Shown piece after piece: positions 47,850 to 58,101 of a stretch of 64,000 bases of DNA. The notes beneath the pieces were generated by a model. It had not been told where the DNA came from and did no database searches. It saw nothing but the letters and a program-made list of their open reading frames with translations. This DNA is from an uncultured Dorea sp. (lineage in GTDB: Bacteria > Bacillota > Clostridia > Lachnospirales > Lachnospiraceae), in NCBI GenBank assembly GCA_934307335.1, contig CAKRCL010000001.1, forward strand, positions 1 to 64,000, given 5' to 3'. The number at the start of each line of letters is the position of its first letter. Positions within the stretch are counted from its first letter, which is position 1. The position numbers and the translations under genes are program-made.

Positions 47850-48389
47850 ATGAGCGAAGAAGTGAAACGTGTCGGAAGAGAACTGGCATATGAAGGAACT
47901 GTAATCAATGTGTATAAGGATCATATGAAATTTGCAAATGGCAATACAGCCGACTGGGATTTTATCCATCATGACGGTGCGGCAGCAGTAGTTCCTGTCA
48001 TGGATGACGGGAAGATTCTTATGGTGACACAGTATCGTAATGCTCTTGAGAGAAATACACTCGAAGTACCGGCCGGAAAACTGGATGCACCGGGAGAACC
48101 GGGAATAGAATGTGCATCAAGAGAACTGGAAGAAGAGACAGGATATCGATCAGAGAATTTAGAATGGCTTATAACATTACGTACGACGGTGGCATTTTGT
48201 GATGAGAAGATTGATATTTATGTTGCCAGAAATTTGATCCCATCACATCAGCATTTGGATGAGGACGAGTTTATCAATGTGGAAGCTTATACAATTGATG
48301 AATTGAGAAAAAAGATTTACGCCGGTGAGATTGAAGATGCTAAGACTGTCGCCGCACTTTTGGCGTATGCAGATAAATATGGAAAATAA
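47850..48389 (+). CDS. Nudix hydrolase, ADP-ribose pyrophosphatase type (NudF-like)
   Basis: Hydrolyses ADP-ribose or related nucleoside diphosphates. The Nudix box GKLDAPGEPGIECASRELEEETGYRSENLE carries the REx2ExE core. The open frame reaches 47805 but the ATG at 47850 (MSEEVKRVGREL) follows AAAGGCGG and matches the family (179 aa). Confidence 0.92.
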   Translation: MSEEVKRVGRELAYEGTVINVYKDHMKFANGNTADWDFIHHDGAAAVVPVMDDGKILMVTQYRNALERNTLEVPAGKLDAPGEPGIECASRELEEETGYRSENLEWLITLRTTVAFCDEKIDIYVARNLIPSHQHLDEDEFINVEAYTIDELRKKIYAGEIEDAKTVAALLAYADKYGK

Positions 48390-48509
48390 ATTAAATGTCG
48401 AAACTGGTGAATATTAAAAAAGCCCAGGCATATAATAGAGCGAGGTTAAAATTTGCATCAAGACGAAAGTAGGAGTCTTGAAAAAATATCTTGACAGGGG
48501 GTAGTACGT

Positions 48510-49049
48510 GTGAAGATATACATAAGAGCAAAATATCCTTTTCTCGTTTATATGCTGGGTTTTTTTCTTGGAATTTTATATTTGAATCTGGCTGCATCAG
48601 AATATATTCTTACAAATGGAATATGGGGGGAATGGTTTAGAAGCTGTTATCTGGATTATGATCTTCGAAGTTTCGATTATTTGTGGTACATAGTTAAGGT
48701 GCGGGTTTTGCCTGCCGGAGTTCTTGCAGTTCTGGGTGGGACAAAGTTGCGAAAAATATCAGCATACCTTTTTATCGGGTGGATTGGGATGAGTTGTGGA
48801 TTAATTATGACCTTGGCAGTAATGACACTTGGTATAAAAGGGATTGTTTTGTGTATCGTCTGCATGCTTCCGCATTATTTGTGCTATGTGCCTGCGTATA
48901 TTATGTTGCTGATTTATTTACTGCATTTTCCGGAAAGTGTATGGAATATAACAAAATGGAGCAGTTTTTTGCTTTTTATGACGATGGGAATGGCATTGGA
49001 GTGTATTGTGAATCCGGTATTATTAAAGGCATTTCTTAGAATAATATAA
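48510..49049 (+). CDS. SpoIIM-like sporulation membrane protein (tentative)
   Basis: A 179-residue integral membrane protein with about five hydrophobic helices. It starts with GTG after AGGGGG. Size, topology and position after a NudF-type gene agree with SpoIIM of endospore formers, which works in the DMP peptidoglycan hydrolase complex during engulfment, but sequence identity is not obvious by eye. It could also be an unrelated five-helix protein. Confidence 0.55.
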   Translation: MKIYIRAKYPFLVYMLGFFLGILYLNLAASEYILTNGIWGEWFRSCYLDYDLRSFDYLWYIVKVRVLPAGVLAVLGGTKLRKISAYLFIGWIGMSCGLIMTLAVMTLGIKGIVLCIVCMLPHYLCYVPAYIMLLIYLLHFPESVWNITKWSSFLLFMTMGMALECIVNPVLLKAFLRII

Positions 49050-49094
49050 ACAAAAGTCTTATTTAAGAACCTATTCGAGATTCTAAGGAAAGAC

Positions 49095-49123
49095 TTGACA
49101 GAACGAAAAAGGGGTGTTATTCT
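49095..49123 (+). promoter_or_regulatory. Promoter of the Rrf2-isc cluster
   Basis: TTGACA (49095-49100), 17-bp spacer, TATTCT (49118-49123). The palindromic operator lies 10 bp downstream. Confidence 0.8.
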
Positions 49124-49133
49124 ACTTAAAGTA

Positions 49134-49158
49134 AATCCCCAGTGATTCACTAGGGATT
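49134..49158. promoter_or_regulatory. Palindromic operator before the Rrf2-type regulator
   Basis: Arms AATCCCCAGTGA (49134-49145) and TCACTAGGGATT (49147-49158) with one mismatch and a one-base centre, located between the promoter and the regulator's start codon. This is the likely autoregulatory site. Confidence 0.75.
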
Positions 49159-49177
49159 GGAAAAGAAGGTGAGAAAA

Positions 49178-49636
49178 TTGAAACTGTCGACAAAAGGAAA
49201 GTATGGACTTCGGGCAATTATCGATTTGGCAAGATTTAGCGAGAAGGCTCCGGTGTCTATAAATTGTATAGCCGAGAGACAGAGATTGTCTGAACGATAT
49301 CTGGAACAGCTTTTTGCATTATTAAAAAAAGCAGGACTTGTAAAGAGTATCCGAGGGGCATCCGGAGGTTATGTTCTTGCAAAAAGTGCAGAAGAGATAT
49401 CTGTAGGTGATGTACTTCGTGCTTTGGAAGGTAATTTGGAACCGGTAAGGTGTGCGGCGTTCTATTCAGAAGAAGGCTGTGTGGCTTCAGATGAGTGTGT
49501 TACAAAGTATGTATGGCAGAAGATTAACGACAGTATTAATAAGACCGTAAATGAAATCAAACTTGATGAGCTTGTAAAAGAAAGCAAAGTACTGAATCCG
49601 GAGGGCGTTATCCACGGAGAATGCAGTCAACAATAG
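49178..49636 (+). CDS. Rrf2-family transcriptional regulator (IscR/CymR-like)
   Basis: Winged-helix regulator controlling Fe-S assembly or cysteine metabolism. The N-terminus is the family hallmark MKLSTKGKYGLRAIIDLA from a TTG start at 49178, five bases after AGGTGA; GTG 49169 and TTG 49157 are in-frame alternatives. Three Cys (C93-like CAAFYSEEGCVASDEC spacing) in the effector loop suggest an Fe-S or redox ligand. It heads the cluster with iscS, nifU and mnmA, and has a self-operator. Confidence 0.9.
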   Translation: MKLSTKGKYGLRAIIDLARFSEKAPVSINCIAERQRLSERYLEQLFALLKKAGLVKSIRGASGGYVLAKSAEEISVGDVLRALEGNLEPVRCAAFYSEEGCVASDECVTKYVWQKINDSINKTVNEIKLDELVKESKVLNPEGVIHGECSQQ

Positions 49637-49656
49637 AGAAAGAAGGGTAATGTAAG

Positions 49657-50838
49657 ATGTCTAAATTAATTTATCTTGATAATGCAGCAACAACAAAGAC
49701 CGCTCCAGAGGTCGTAGAGGCTATGCTTCCATATTTTACAGAGTTTTATGGAAATCCTTCCAGCGTGTATAGTTTTGCAGCGCAGAATAAAGAGGTTATT
49801 ACTCAGAACAGAGAAATTATTGCAAATGCGCTTGGAGCAAAGACTGAGGAGATATATTTTACTGCAGGCGGTTCAGAGTCTGACAACTGGGCTTTAAAAG
49901 CAACAGCTGAGGCTTATGAGAAAAAAGGAAAGCATATCATTACAACTAAGATTGAGCATCATGCGATTCTTCACAGTGCCCAGTATCTTGAAAAGAGAGG
50001 ATATGAAGTTACTTATCTGGATGTAGATGAGAATGGAGTTGTAAAGTTAGATGATCTTAAGGCGGCTATTCGTCCGGATACTATTTTGATTTCAGTAATG
50101 TTCGCAAATAATGAGATCGGAACACTTCAGCCAATCAAAGAGATCGGAGAGATTGCTCATGAGCATGGAATTTTGTTCCACACAGATGCTGTGCAGGCGT
50201 TTGGACAAGTCCCAATTAATGTAGACGAGTGCCAGATTGATATGTTAAGTGCCAGTGGTCATAAATTGAATGGTCCAAAGGGAATCGGATTCCTTTATAT
50301 TCGAAAAGGTGTAAAGATCCGTTCTTTTGTTCATGGTGGTGCACAGGAAAGAAAACGTCGTGCCGGAACGGAGAATGTGCCGGGAATCGTTGGAATTGGA
50401 ACAGCAACTGCGCGTGCAATCCGCACGATGGACGAGCGTACAAAAAAAGAAATAGAGCTTCGAGATTATCTGATTAAGCGTGTATTAGATGAGATTCCGT
50501 ATACAAGATTAAATGGACATCCAACGAAGAGACTTCCGAATAATGCAAACTTTAGTTTTAAGTTTATCGAGGGAGAATCTCTTTTGATTCGATTGGATAT
50601 GAAAGGAATCTGCGGATCAAGTGGATCAGCATGTACATCTGGATCATTAGATCCGTCACATGTACTGCTTGCAATTGGACTGCCACATGAGATTGCACAT
50701 GGATCACTTAGACTGACTTTAAGTGAAGAAATTACGAAAGAGGACATCGATTATGTAGTGGACAATTTAAAAGAAATTGTTGCATATATTCGTCAGATGT
50801 CACCGCTTTATGAAGATTTTTTGAAAAAACAAAAATAA
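49657..50838 (+). CDS. iscS: Cysteine desulfurase
   Basis: PLP enzyme providing sulfur for Fe-S clusters and thiolation. SASGHKLNGPKG contains the PLP lysine; GSSGSACTSGS carries the persulfide Cys; DNAATT at the N-terminus. 393 residues. Located before nifU and the thiouridylase mnmA, its two likely sulfur acceptors. Confidence 0.95.
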   Translation: MSKLIYLDNAATTKTAPEVVEAMLPYFTEFYGNPSSVYSFAAQNKEVITQNREIIANALGAKTEEIYFTAGGSESDNWALKATAEAYEKKGKHIITTKIEHHAILHSAQYLEKRGYEVTYLDVDENGVVKLDDLKAAIRPDTILISVMFANNEIGTLQPIKEIGEIAHEHGILFHTDAVQAFGQVPINVDECQIDMLSASGHKLNGPKGIGFLYIRKGVKIRSFVHGGAQERKRRAGTENVPGIVGIGTATARAIRTMDERTKKEIELRDYLIKRVLDEIPYTRLNGHPTKRLPNNANFSFKFIEGESLLIRLDMKGICGSSGSACTSGSLDPSHVLLAIGLPHEIAHGSLRLTLSEEITKEDIDYVVDNLKEIVAYIRQMSPLYEDFLKKQK

Positions 50839-50876
50839 TAATCAACCGACAAAATGTTACGACAGGAGGAAATATA

Positions 50877-51320
50877 ATGTATTCAGCAAAAGTTATGGAT
50901 CATTTTGAACATCCAAGAAATGTAGGAGAGATTGAGGATGCCAGTGGAGTAGGAACTGTTGGAAATGCAAAATGTGGAGATATCATGAGAATTTATCTGG
51001 ATATCGATGAGAGCCAGATTATCAGAGATGTAAAATTTAAGACATTCGGCTGTGGAGCAGCTGTTGCGACAAGCAGTATGGCTACGGAAATGGTAAAAGG
51101 AAAGAGTGTTCAGGAAGCTATGCAGGTCACAAATAGAGCAGTTATGGAAGCACTTGATGGACTTCCACCGGTAAAAGTACATTGCTCTCTTCTTGCAGAG
51201 GAGGCAATCCACGCAGCACTGTGGGATTATGCACAGAAGAATGGTATTACAATTGAAGGACTTCAGAAACCAAAGTCAGATATTCACGAAGGTGAAGAAG
51301 ATGAGGAAGAAGAATATTAG
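50877..51320 (+). CDS. nifU: Fe-S scaffold protein (NifU/IscU N-terminal type)
   Basis: Scaffold for Fe-S cluster assembly with the three conserved Cys: GNAKCGD, FGCGAAVATSS and KVHCSLLAEEAI. 147 residues, ending in an acidic tail (GEEDEEEEY). SD AGGAGG. Directly follows iscS. Confidence 0.94.
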   Translation: MYSAKVMDHFEHPRNVGEIEDASGVGTVGNAKCGDIMRIYLDIDESQIIRDVKFKTFGCGAAVATSSMATEMVKGKSVQEAMQVTNRAVMEALDGLPPVKVHCSLLAEEAIHAALWDYAQKNGITIEGLQKPKSDIHEGEEDEEEEY

Positions 51321-51338
51321 ACCGAAAAGGTAGATGAG

Positions 51339-52430
51339 ATGGAGAAGAAAAAGGTTGTAGTAGGAATGTCTGGTGGCGTAGATTCATCAGTAGCTGCCTG
51401 GCTTTTGAAAGAACAAGGGTATGATGTGATCGGTGTCACCATGCAGATCTGGCAGGATGAGGATGAATTTAAACAGCAGGAGGAAGGCGGTTGCTGCGGA
51501 CTGAGTGCTGTGGAAGATGCAAGGCGGGTGGCAGCCCGCCTCGGCATTCCTTATTATGTCATGAATTTTAAAAATGAATTTAAAAAATATGTCATCGATT
51601 ACTTTATCGATGATTATTTGAACGGAAGAACTCCAAATCCGTGTATTGCTTGTAATCGTTATGTAAAATGGGAGTCGCTTCTTACAAGATCTATGGAGAT
51701 TGGAGCAGATTATATTGCAACTGGTCATTATGCGCAGGTAGAACAGCTTCCGAATGGTCGATATTCTATAAAAACTTCGGTAACAAGTGCAAAAGATCAG
51801 ACATACGCTCTTTATAATCTGACTCAAGAGCAACTTTCACGTACGATTATGCCGGTTGGAAAATATAGCAAAGATGAAATTCGAAAAATAGCTGAGGATA
51901 TTGGATTGCTTGTAGCGCATAAGCCGGATAGTCAGGATATTTGTTTTGTGCCTGACGGAGATTATGCGACATTTATAGAAGAAAATACGACCAATGCAAT
52001 TAAGCCAGGTAATTTTGTGACATCGGATGGAACGATAGTCGGACAGCATAAAGGAATTATTCATTATACAGTTGGGCAACGAAAAGGACTGGGATTATCT
52101 CTTGGACATCCGGCATTTGTACTTGAGATTCGTCCGCAGACGAATGAAGTGGTTGTCGGAACAAATGAAGAATCTATGTCCAGATATGTGCGTGCAGACC
52201 ATGTGAATTTTATGTCGGTCGCAGATATTGAAGGAAAAAAACGTGTCTGGGGAAAAATCCGTTATAACCATAAAGGAGCATGGTGTACAGTTGAACGCAC
52301 AGGAGAAGATGAGATTTTATGTACATTTGATGAACCGGTGCGGGCAATTACCCCGGGACAGGCTCTTGTTTTGTATGATGGTGAGTATGTACTTGGTGGC
52401 GGAACAATCTTACCTCCAAGTGAAAAATAA
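51339..52430 (+). CDS. mnmA: tRNA-specific 2-thiouridylase MnmA
   Basis: Adds sulfur to U34 of tRNA-Lys/Glu/Gln using persulfide from IscS. PP-loop GMSGGVDSS, catalytic Cys in [14 protein letters not shown] and second Cys in [11 protein letters not shown] are visible; 363 residues. It is in the iscS-nifU cluster, consistent with direct sulfur transfer. Confidence 0.96.
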   Translation: MEKKKVVVGMSGGVDSSVAAWLLKEQGYDVIGVTMQIWQDEDEFKQQEEGGCCGLSAVEDARRVAARLGIPYYVMNFKNEFKKYVIDYFIDDYLNGRTPNPCIACNRYVKWESLLTRSMEIGADYIATGHYAQVEQLPNGRYSIKTSVTSAKDQTYALYNLTQEQLSRTIMPVGKYSKDEIRKIAEDIGLLVAHKPDSQDICFVPDGDYATFIEENTTNAIKPGNFVTSDGTIVGQHKGIIHYTVGQRKGLGLSLGHPAFVLEIRPQTNEVVVGTNEESMSRYVRADHVNFMSVADIEGKKRVWGKIRYNHKGAWCTVERTGEDEILCTFDEPVRAITPGQALVLYDGEYVLGGGTILPPSEK

Positions 52431-52468
52431 ATGTAATTGATATTTGGCTGAAAAGGAAATGGAACGAT

Positions 52469-53275
52469 ATGAAGACAGATGCTCACATGCACAGCAGTTT
52501 TTCTTATGACGCGCAAGTCTGTCCGGAAGAGATGGTAAAAGCTGCTATAGAAAAAGGATTAAAAGCGGTCTGTTTTACAGATCATTATGATAAAGACGAT
52601 GACCAGTGGGGTGAAGGCGAACAGATTTTTGATGTAGATCAATATTTTCAGGAGATGACCAGGCTCAGAGCTAAGTACCAGAGCCGAATAGAGATTCGAA
52701 TTGGAGTTGAACTTGGCCTTCAGCCTCATCTTGCAGAGTATTATAAAAAATTTGTACCGCAATATCCATTTGATATGGTTATTGGTTCTGTACATTCGGT
52801 ACATGGTATGGATCCGGCGGCAAAAAAATTATTTGAAGGAAAGACAGATGCAGAAGTCTATCGTGAGACATTTGAAGAAACGCTGACAGATATCAGACAT
52901 TTTCATGATTTTGATGTTGTGGGACATCTTGATTATGTGGTAAGATATGGTAAGAGTCGGGAAAAAGAATATTCATATAGAATGTTTGCAGATGAGATTG
53001 ATGCAATTTTAAAAGAAATCATTGCACATGGAAAAGGAATTGAACTCAATATGGCCGGACTCAAATACGGTCTTCCGTTTGCACATCCTCATCCAGATAT
53101 TCTGAAGCGTTACAGAGAACTTGGCGGAGAGATCATTACAATTGGTGCAGATGGTCATAAACCAGAGCATATAGCATGGGAATTTGACCGGGCCGCAGAC
53201 ATTTTAACTGGTTGCAATTTTAAATATTATACAGAATTTAAAGGAAGAAAGCCGATTTTTTTGACACTTCGATAG
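52469..53275 (+). CDS. PHP-family histidinol-phosphatase
   Basis: Metal-dependent phosphatase of the PHP type. The ligand pattern is DAHMHSSFSYDA (HxH), DHYDK, GVELGLQPH, GSVHSVHGMD and DVVGHLDYV; 268 residues. HisK-type histidinol-phosphatase is the usual assignment, but no his operon is adjacent, so another small phosphate ester is possible. Confidence 0.8.
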   Translation: MKTDAHMHSSFSYDAQVCPEEMVKAAIEKGLKAVCFTDHYDKDDDQWGEGEQIFDVDQYFQEMTRLRAKYQSRIEIRIGVELGLQPHLAEYYKKFVPQYPFDMVIGSVHSVHGMDPAAKKLFEGKTDAEVYRETFEETLTDIRHFHDFDVVGHLDYVVRYGKSREKEYSYRMFADEIDAILKEIIAHGKGIELNMAGLKYGLPFAHPHPDILKRYRELGGEIITIGADGHKPEHIAWEFDRAADILTGCNFKYYTEFKGRKPIFLTLR

Positions 53276-53290
53276 AATTCGAAAAGAGAC

Positions 53291-53319
53291 TTGAATTTTT
53301 GTACTTTCTTTAGTACAAT
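53291..53319 (+). promoter_or_regulatory. gap promoter
   Basis: TTGAAT, 17-bp spacer, TACAAT, with an 87-base leader to the gap start. Confidence 0.7.
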
Positions 53320-53406
53320 GTAAGAGGTTGATGAATCTTTAACAAACTTTTGTTGAGGATTTCAGCATAAAAAGAACTAAATTTAAAACTTTAGGAGGAA
53401 TTAATC

Positions 53407-54420
53407 ATGGCAGTAAAAGTAGCGATTAATGGTTTTGGACGTATTGGACGTTTAGCTTTCAGACAGATGTTTGGAGCAGAGGGATATGAGGTAGTTGCAA
53501 TCAACGACCTGACATCTCCTAAGATGCTTGCACATCTGTTAAAGTATGATTCTTCTCAGGGAAGATATGCTTTAGCTGATAAGGTAGAGGCTACAGAGGA
53601 TTCTATCATTGTTGACGGAAAAGAGATCAAAATCTACGCAAAGGCTAATGCTGAGGAACTTCCATGGGGAGAAATCGGTGTAGACGTTGTTCTGGAGTGT
53701 ACAGGATTCTACACATCTAAAGAGAAATCCATGGCACATATCAAAGCAGGAGCTAGAAAAGTTGTTATTTCCGCACCAGCTGGAAAAGACCTGCCAACAA
53801 TCGTATATAATGTAAACCACGATGAGTTAAAACCAGAGGATACAGTTATTTCTGCAGCTTCTTGTACAACAAACTGTCTTGCACCTATGGCTAAGGCACT
53901 GAACGATCTTGCACCGATCAAATCCGGTATCATGAGCACAATTCATGCTTACACAGGAGATCAGATGACTCTTGATGGACCACAGAGAAAAGGTGATTTA
54001 AGAAGATCTCGTGCAGCAGCAGTTAATATCGTACCAAACAGCACAGGTGCTGCAAAAGCAATCGGACTTGTTATTCCTGAACTGAATGGAAAACTTATCG
54101 GTTCCGCACAGCGTGTACCAACTCCTACAGGATCAACAACAATCCTGACAGCAGTTGTAGAGGGTAACGTTACAGTAGAGCAGATTAACGAGGCTATGAA
54201 AGCAGCTTCTAACGAGTCATTCGGATACAATACAGATGAGATCGTATCCAGCGATATCGTAGGTATGAGATATGGTTCTCTGTTTGATGCAACACAGACA
54301 ATGGTTATGCCACTTGACAATGGAACAACACAGGTTCAGGTTGTTTCCTGGTATGACAACGAGAATTCTTACACAAGCCAGATGGTAAGAACAATCAAAT
54401 ACTTCTCAGAGCTTGCATAA
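53407..54420 (+). CDS. gap: Glyceraldehyde-3-phosphate dehydrogenase
   Basis: NAD-dependent glycolytic enzyme. [14 protein letters not shown] and the active-site Cys in [15 protein letters not shown] are present; 337 residues. Strong SD TAGGAGG. A terminator between gap and pgk should lower read-through so gap is made in excess. Confidence 0.97.
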   Translation: MAVKVAINGFGRIGRLAFRQMFGAEGYEVVAINDLTSPKMLAHLLKYDSSQGRYALADKVEATEDSIIVDGKEIKIYAKANAEELPWGEIGVDVVLECTGFYTSKEKSMAHIKAGARKVVISAPAGKDLPTIVYNVNHDELKPEDTVISAASCTTNCLAPMAKALNDLAPIKSGIMSTIHAYTGDQMTLDGPQRKGDLRRSRAAAVNIVPNSTGAAKAIGLVIPELNGKLIGSAQRVPTPTGSTTILTAVVEGNVTVEQINEAMKAASNESFGYNTDEIVSSDIVGMRYGSLFDATQTMVMPLDNGTTQVQVVSWYDNENSYTSQMVRTIKYFSELA

Positions 54421-54447
54421 GATTTCTGGTATTTTATAAAGACTCAC

Positions 54448-54480
54448 AAAGGGTCCGGTCTAGAATGGGCCGGACTCTTT
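54448..54480 (+). terminator. Terminator between gap and pgk
   Basis: AAAGGGTCCGG / CCGGACTCTTT with one G-U pair. It is followed by only a short T-run, so partial read-through into pgk-tpiA is plausible. Confidence 0.75.
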
Positions 54481-54508
54481 TCAATAAATTTGAAACGGAG
54501 AGAATGTT

Positions 54509-55702
54509 ATGTTAAATAAAAAATCTGTTGATGATATCAATGTAAAAGGAAAAAGAGTTCTTGTAAGATGTGATTTTAATGTTCCGCTTATCGATGGAAA
54601 AATTACAGATGAGAATCGTCTTGTTGCAGCACTTCCTACAATCAAAAAATTGATTGCTGATGGAGGAAAGATTATTCTTTGTTCACATCTTGGAAAGCCT
54701 AAGGGACAGCCGGTACCAGAGTTATCACTTGCACCGGTTGCAGTACGTCTTTCAGAGCTCCTTGGACAGGAGGTAAAATTTGCAGCAGATCCTGAAGTTG
54801 TCGGACCGAATGCAAAGGCAGCAGTTGCAGAGATGAAAGATGGAGATGTTATTCTTCTTGAGAATACACGTTACAGAGCAGAAGAGACAAAGAACGAGGA
54901 TGCGTTCAGCAAAGACCTGGCATCTCTTTGTGATGTGTTTGTAAATGATGCATTTGGAACAGCTCATCGTGCACATTGTTCTAACGTTGGTGTTACAAAA
55001 TATGTAGACACAGCAGTTGTCGGATATCTGATGCAGAAAGAAATCGATTTCCTCGGAAATGCAGTAAACAATCCGGAGAGACCGTTCGTAGCAATTCTTG
55101 GTGGAGCAAAAGTATCCAGTAAGATTTCTGTTATTGAGAACCTGATCGACAAAGTTGATACACTGATCATTGGTGGTGGTATGTCTTACACATTCAGCAA
55201 AGCTCAGGGCGGAACTGTTGGTAACTCTCTTCTTGAGGAAGATTACTGCCAGTATGCTCTTGATATGTTAAAGAAAGCACAGGAGAAGGGCGTAAAATTA
55301 CTGCTTCCGGTAGATACAATCATTGCAGATGATTTCTCCAATGCTGCAAATAGAAAAGTTGTTAAAAGCGGAGAAATTCCGGAGGGCTGGGAAGGACTTG
55401 ATATCGGACCTGAGACAGAAAAGATTTTCTGCGATGCAGTAAAAGATGCGAAGACAGTTGTATGGAACGGACCAATGGGATGCTTTGAGATGCCGAATTT
55501 CGCACATGGAACAGAGGCAGTTGCAAAAGCACTTGCAGATACAGATGCTGTAACAATTATTGGTGGCGGAGATTCTGCAGCAGCAGTTAACCAGCTTGGA
55601 TATGGTGACAAGATGACACACATTTCCACAGGTGGCGGAGCTTCTCTTGAATTCCTTGAAGGAAAAGAACTCCCGGGTGTAGCAGCAGCTAACGATAAAT
55701 AA
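54509..55702 (+). CDS. pgk: Phosphoglycerate kinase
   Basis: Glycolytic ATP-forming kinase. [15 protein letters not shown], and the C-terminal [13 protein letters not shown] nucleotide motif are visible over 397 residues. Second gene of the gap-pgk-tpiA cluster. Confidence 0.97.
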   Translation: MLNKKSVDDINVKGKRVLVRCDFNVPLIDGKITDENRLVAALPTIKKLIADGGKIILCSHLGKPKGQPVPELSLAPVAVRLSELLGQEVKFAADPEVVGPNAKAAVAEMKDGDVILLENTRYRAEETKNEDAFSKDLASLCDVFVNDAFGTAHRAHCSNVGVTKYVDTAVVGYLMQKEIDFLGNAVNNPERPFVAILGGAKVSSKISVIENLIDKVDTLIIGGGMSYTFSKAQGGTVGNSLLEEDYCQYALDMLKKAQEKGVKLLLPVDTIIADDFSNAANRKVVKSGEIPEGWEGLDIGPETEKIFCDAVKDAKTVVWNGPMGCFEMPNFAHGTEAVAKALADTDAVTIIGGGDSAAAVNQLGYGDKMTHISTGGGASLEFLEGKELPGVAAANDK

Positions 55703-55746
55703 GACATAGTGAAATATTCATTATCATATTAAAGGAGATTAATGAT

Positions 55747-56496
55747 ATGGCAAGAAGAAAAATTGTTGCAGGAAACTGGAAGATGAATAAGACTCCAAGT
55801 GAGGCAGTTGCTCTTGTGAATGAGCTGAAACCGTTGGTTGCTAATGATGACGTAGATGTAGTGTTCTGTGTTCCGGCAATTGATATTATTCCAGTTGTTG
55901 AGGCTGTGAAAGGAAGTAATATTCAGGTTGGTGCCGAGAATATGTACTTTGAAGAGAAAGGAGCTTATACTGGTGAGATTTCACCGGAGATGCTCGTAGA
56001 CGCAGGTGTAAAATATGTCGTTCTCGGACATTCTGAGAGAAGAGAATATTTTGGTGAGACAAATGCAGATGTAAATAAAAAAATCCTGAAAGCATTTGAA
56101 CATGGTATTACACCAATCATGTGCTGTGGTGAGACACTTGAGCAGAGAGAGCAGGGTGTGACTGTGGATTTCATCCGTCAGCAGGTTAAGGTTGGTTTCC
56201 AGAATGTGACAGCAGATCAGGCAAAGACAGCAGTGATTGCATACGAGCCAATCTGGGCGATCGGAACTGGAAAAACTGCAACAACAGATCAGGCAGAAGA
56301 AGTATGTGCAGCTATCCGTGCATGTATCGCAGAAATATATGACGAAGCAACTGCTGAGGCTATTCGTATTCAGTATGGTGGATCTGTTAATGCAGGAAAT
56401 GCAGCAGAATTATTCGCACAGGCTGATATCGACGGTGGACTTGTAGGTGGAGCATCTTTAAAGGCAGATTTCGGAAAGATTGTAAACTACAAATAA
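55747..56496 (+). CDS. tpiA: Triosephosphate isomerase
   Basis: Interconverts dihydroxyacetone phosphate and glyceraldehyde 3-phosphate. [18 protein letters not shown] and [12 protein letters not shown] are the Lys, His and Glu catalytic regions; 249 residues. It is the last chromosomal gene before the integrated element. Confidence 0.97.
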   Translation: MARRKIVAGNWKMNKTPSEAVALVNELKPLVANDDVDVVFCVPAIDIIPVVEAVKGSNIQVGAENMYFEEKGAYTGEISPEMLVDAGVKYVVLGHSERREYFGETNADVNKKILKAFEHGITPIMCCGETLEQREQGVTVDFIRQQVKVGFQNVTADQAKTAVIAYEPIWAIGTGKTATTDQAEEVCAAIRACIAEIYDEATAEAIRIQYGGSVNAGNAAELFAQADIDGGLVGGASLKADFGKIVNYK

Positions 56497-56535
56497 GCCT
56501 TGAAATTTGTGAAAAGTAAATAAATAAAACGCATC

Positions 56536-56601
56536 AAAACGTCACTAAATGCAATGAAATTTGGCAGTATTGTCCAATTGAAAAGTGTTTGGTGACGTTT
56601 T
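56536..56601 (+). terminator. Terminator-like inverted repeat after tpiA
   Basis: Arms AAAACGTCAC (56536-56545) and GTGACGTTTT (56592-56601) with a 46-base loop that contains a smaller TTGG/CCAA stem. It may end the glycolytic operon or be part of the attachment region. Confidence 0.5.
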
Positions 56602-56614
56602 ATTATATAATCAA

Positions 56615-56672
56615 TATCACTTTTAAGTATCACTTTGGACGGTATGAGAATGTATCACTTGAAAAAGTGATA
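56615..56672. repeat. TATCACTT boxes upstream of the integrase
   Basis: TATCACTT at 56615-56622, 56628-56635 and 56653-56660, and inverted AAGTGATA at 56665-56672; the last two form a perfect hairpin with loop GAAA. Two more AAGTGATA copies lie in the integrase coding region at 57944-57951 and 57962-57969. Arm-type integrase or repressor sites are the likely role. Confidence 0.65.
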
Positions 56673-56696
56673 GTAACGTGGATGGAGGTTATATAT

Positions 56697-58043
56697 ATGG
56701 GCAGAAAAGGTAATGGAGATGGAAGCACTAGACAGCTTGCAGACGGTTCATGGGAATGTTTGGTACAAAGTAAATATCCTAATCCAAAGACAGGAAACCC
56801 GAAACGTATAAAGAGAAAAGCAGCAACAGAGAAAGAAGCAATCGAAAAAGCTAAAATGGCGTTGACTGCATGGGAAAAAGGATTTGAAGAAGGAAAGGAT
56901 ATCAAAGTCAATAAGACTAAAACATTCGGAATGTATATGGAAGAATTTATTGAGTCGAATGTAAAGCCTAATTTAACGGGTAGCGGATATCATTCTTATG
57001 TGTCGGCAATGAAAAATAATTTTTATCCTTTTGCGATTTCAAAAATGCAGTTGTCAATGTTGAACAAGGTCGAGTTTCAAAAATATTTTGATGAGATTCT
57101 TTCTTTGAAAAGCCGAAAAACATGTTCTTTTCCAGTCCAGTTATGCCGGAGATGCTGCAAGTGGCTTGTCAATCAAAGTTTATTGAAAGAAAACTATGCA
57201 GAGCAAGCAGAACTTAAACGGGAAATATCAGATGAATACAACCAAAAGAAAGAAGAAGACATAAAGAATCGAAAAGAAGTCTTCACGCCAGAGGATATTC
57301 AAAAGTTTTATTATGCTTATCAAAATAATATGGGGCAATATCCAGTTGTCGTACTATTCCTCCTGGAAACTGGTATGCGTGCCAGTGAATTCGCTGCGTT
57401 AAGGAATGATAATGTAGACTTAGAAAATAATCGTATTCATATTGTGGAAACACGGGCTATACGATTTAAGGATAATGATAAGGACAAAGGCATTGAGTAT
57501 TATACTAAAGTCCCGAAAAACAAAAAAGCAAGATACATAGTCATGTCTGAACTGTGCCGTGAGTGTGTTCTTTACATGATGGAGCAGACTAAACTAAATT
57601 GTACATGTAATAAAGACAATCTGTTATATCCAACATTCAGAAACGGTCGCAGAAGATCCACAAGTAGCATGGAAGTATGCTTTAAAGAGCTGTGCAATAA
57701 ATTAGAAATTGATCGTGATGTGCATTTGACAGAGAGAGGCAACATGAAAGGCTTATGCTTGCATTCTTTACGACATACAGCCGATACGATGGCGAACACA
57801 GCGAAAGGCGCAAATGTAGTAAATACAGCTCTTATGATGGGACACACGGCTATCAGTGTTGAGAATGTATACACTCATGCGACTGATGAAGCACTTAGCA
57901 GCGTGCGCACACCTTCCCAGGCTGTACTCGATGAATATAAGAAAAGTGATAGTTCTGAAAAAAGTGATAGTAAGAGCCTGGAAGAAAAGGAAAAAGAGCT
58001 GTATGAGATGTACTTAAAGTTGAAAGAAAAATTTGAAGGATAG
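56697..58043 (+). CDS. Tyrosine recombinase (phage-type integrase)
   Basis: Site-specific recombinase of 448 residues. The N-terminal AP2/SAM-like arm-binding region is MGRKGNGDGSTRQLADGSWE and the SAM-like core follows; catalytic residues appear as Arg in TGMRASE, HSLRHT (His-x-x-Arg), and a late His/Tyr in MGHTAISVENVYTHAT. The start is ATG 56697 after GGAGGT; the longer frame from 56589 runs through the TATCACTT boxes. The C-terminus is a low-complexity Ser/Lys/Glu tail encoded over two AAGTGATA repeats. Confidence 0.94.
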   Translation: MGRKGNGDGSTRQLADGSWECLVQSKYPNPKTGNPKRIKRKAATEKEAIEKAKMALTAWEKGFEEGKDIKVNKTKTFGMYMEEFIESNVKPNLTGSGYHSYVSAMKNNFYPFAISKMQLSMLNKVEFQKYFDEILSLKSRKTCSFPVQLCRRCCKWLVNQSLLKENYAEQAELKREISDEYNQKKEEDIKNRKEVFTPEDIQKFYYAYQNNMGQYPVVVLFLLETGMRASEFAALRNDNVDLENNRIHIVETRAIRFKDNDKDKGIEYYTKVPKNKKARYIVMSELCRECVLYMMEQTKLNCTCNKDNLLYPTFRNGRRRSTSSMEVCFKELCNKLEIDRDVHLTERGNMKGLCLHSLRHTADTMANTAKGANVVNTALMMGHTAISVENVYTHATDEALSSVRTPSQAVLDEYKKSDSSEKSDSKSLEEKEKELYEMYLKLKEKFEG

Positions 58044-58101
58044 ATATTATAAGTTGTGTGAAAATAAAAGAAAATATTTTTAAATTATCTGTCAAAAAGC
58101 A

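Noticed and set aside
56589-56696. Integrase start at 56589
   Set aside because: The extra 36 codons cross the TATCACTT boxes and a hairpin; ATG 56697 has GGAGGT at the right distance.
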